Shown here one piece after another: positions 63,832-64,000 of a DNA stretch of 64,000 nt (its first letter is position 1; each line of letters starts with the position of its first letter). The position numbers and the translations under genes are program-made. The DNA lies in NCBI GenBank assembly GCA_032173965.1, contig JAVUNC010000004.1, positions 56,729,501 to 56,793,500 on the forward strand, in the 5' to 3' direction. A model generated the notes under the pieces. The model ran no database searches. It saw only the letters and a list, made by a program, of their open reading frames with translations, and was not told the DNA's origin. The DNA is from Sitta carolinensis. Lineage: Eukaryota > Chordata > Aves > Passeriformes > Sittidae.

Positions 63832-64000
63832 TATAGAATCGTCATTCAATCATAGCATGCCCTAAGTTGGAAGGGACCCACAAGGATTGATTATTGAGTC
63901 CAACTCCTGGCTCTGCACAGGACAACCCCAAGAATCACGCCATGTTCCTGAGAGCTTCCTGAAAAGCTTGAACTCTGTCAGGTTTGGTGCTATAACCATG
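63832..64000 (-). mobile_element. CR1 LINE 3' end, antisense, cut by window edge
   Basis: TATAGAATCGTCATTCAATCATAG is the reverse complement of degraded CR1 terminal octamers (positions 63832-63855). CCCTAAGTTGGAAGGGACCC, GAGTCCAACTCCTGGCTCTG and ACTCTGTCAGGTTTGGTGC follow as in the bird CR1 3' UTR. The rest lies beyond the window. Confidence 0.93.

Noticed and set aside
1..64000. tRNA, rRNA, snRNA, CRISPR or retroviral genes
   Set aside because: No B-box-like GTTCRANYC arms, conserved small-RNA sequences, regular spacer arrays or retroviral protein motifs were seen on either strand by eye.

Overview
The window looks like avian nuclear DNA. The main evidence is six fragments of the CR1 LINE family. 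Several carry the CR1 hallmarks: a 3' end of ATTCTATG-type octamers with no poly(A) tail, 3'-UTR phrases typical of bird CR1, and in one case a stretch of degraded reverse transcriptase. Interspersed repeats are otherwise sparse, base composition is moderately AT-rich, and there are no bacterial-style operons or long open frames. Other CR1-bearing sauropsids (turtles, crocodilians) cannot be excluded. I cannot name the species.

No complete or recognisable gene is present. The window reads as an intergenic region or a very large intron. From left to right: 1-11 kb is unique sequence with a 192-nt homopurine tract near 2 kb, a T33 run near 5.4 kb, a CTCF-like motif at 6.9 kb and a (GT)29 array joined to a perfect hairpin at 9.8 kb. 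A degraded CR1 piece lies at 11.2 kb. From 12 to 24 kb there is mostly unique DNA holding several perfect hairpins, an A/T-only block, a palindromic short-repeat array (20.6-20.8 kb) and one open stretch with exon-like borders (19.6-20.0 kb). CR1 copies follow at 24.7-25.4 and 30.3-30.5 kb. A solitary CpG-rich island at 38.4-38.9 kb contains an exact CTCF core match and is the best regulatory candidate. The right part holds AT-rich sequence that resembles conserved non-coding DNA (44.3-44.7 kb), a long antisense CR1 with RT coding remnants (46.2-47.5 kb), two further antisense CR1 pieces (54.4 and 63.8 kb), a pair of fused hairpins (52.95 kb), a G-quadruplex candidate (58.3 kb) and a few weak exon candidates on the + strand.

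The three CR1 pieces left of the CpG island lie on the + strand and the three to its right lie on the - strand. Two copies have lost an internal ORF2 segment or its catalytic residues, so none is active. The candidate exons do not form one consistent phase chain and match no family I recognise. They are given low confidence and are best treated as places to test with RNA or cross-species alignment. I see no tRNA, rRNA or snRNA gene, no CRISPR array, and no clear retroviral or DNA-transposon element. I did not find a convincing new biological system. The most unusual structural signals are the tandem hairpins that share bases and the palindromic repeat array.
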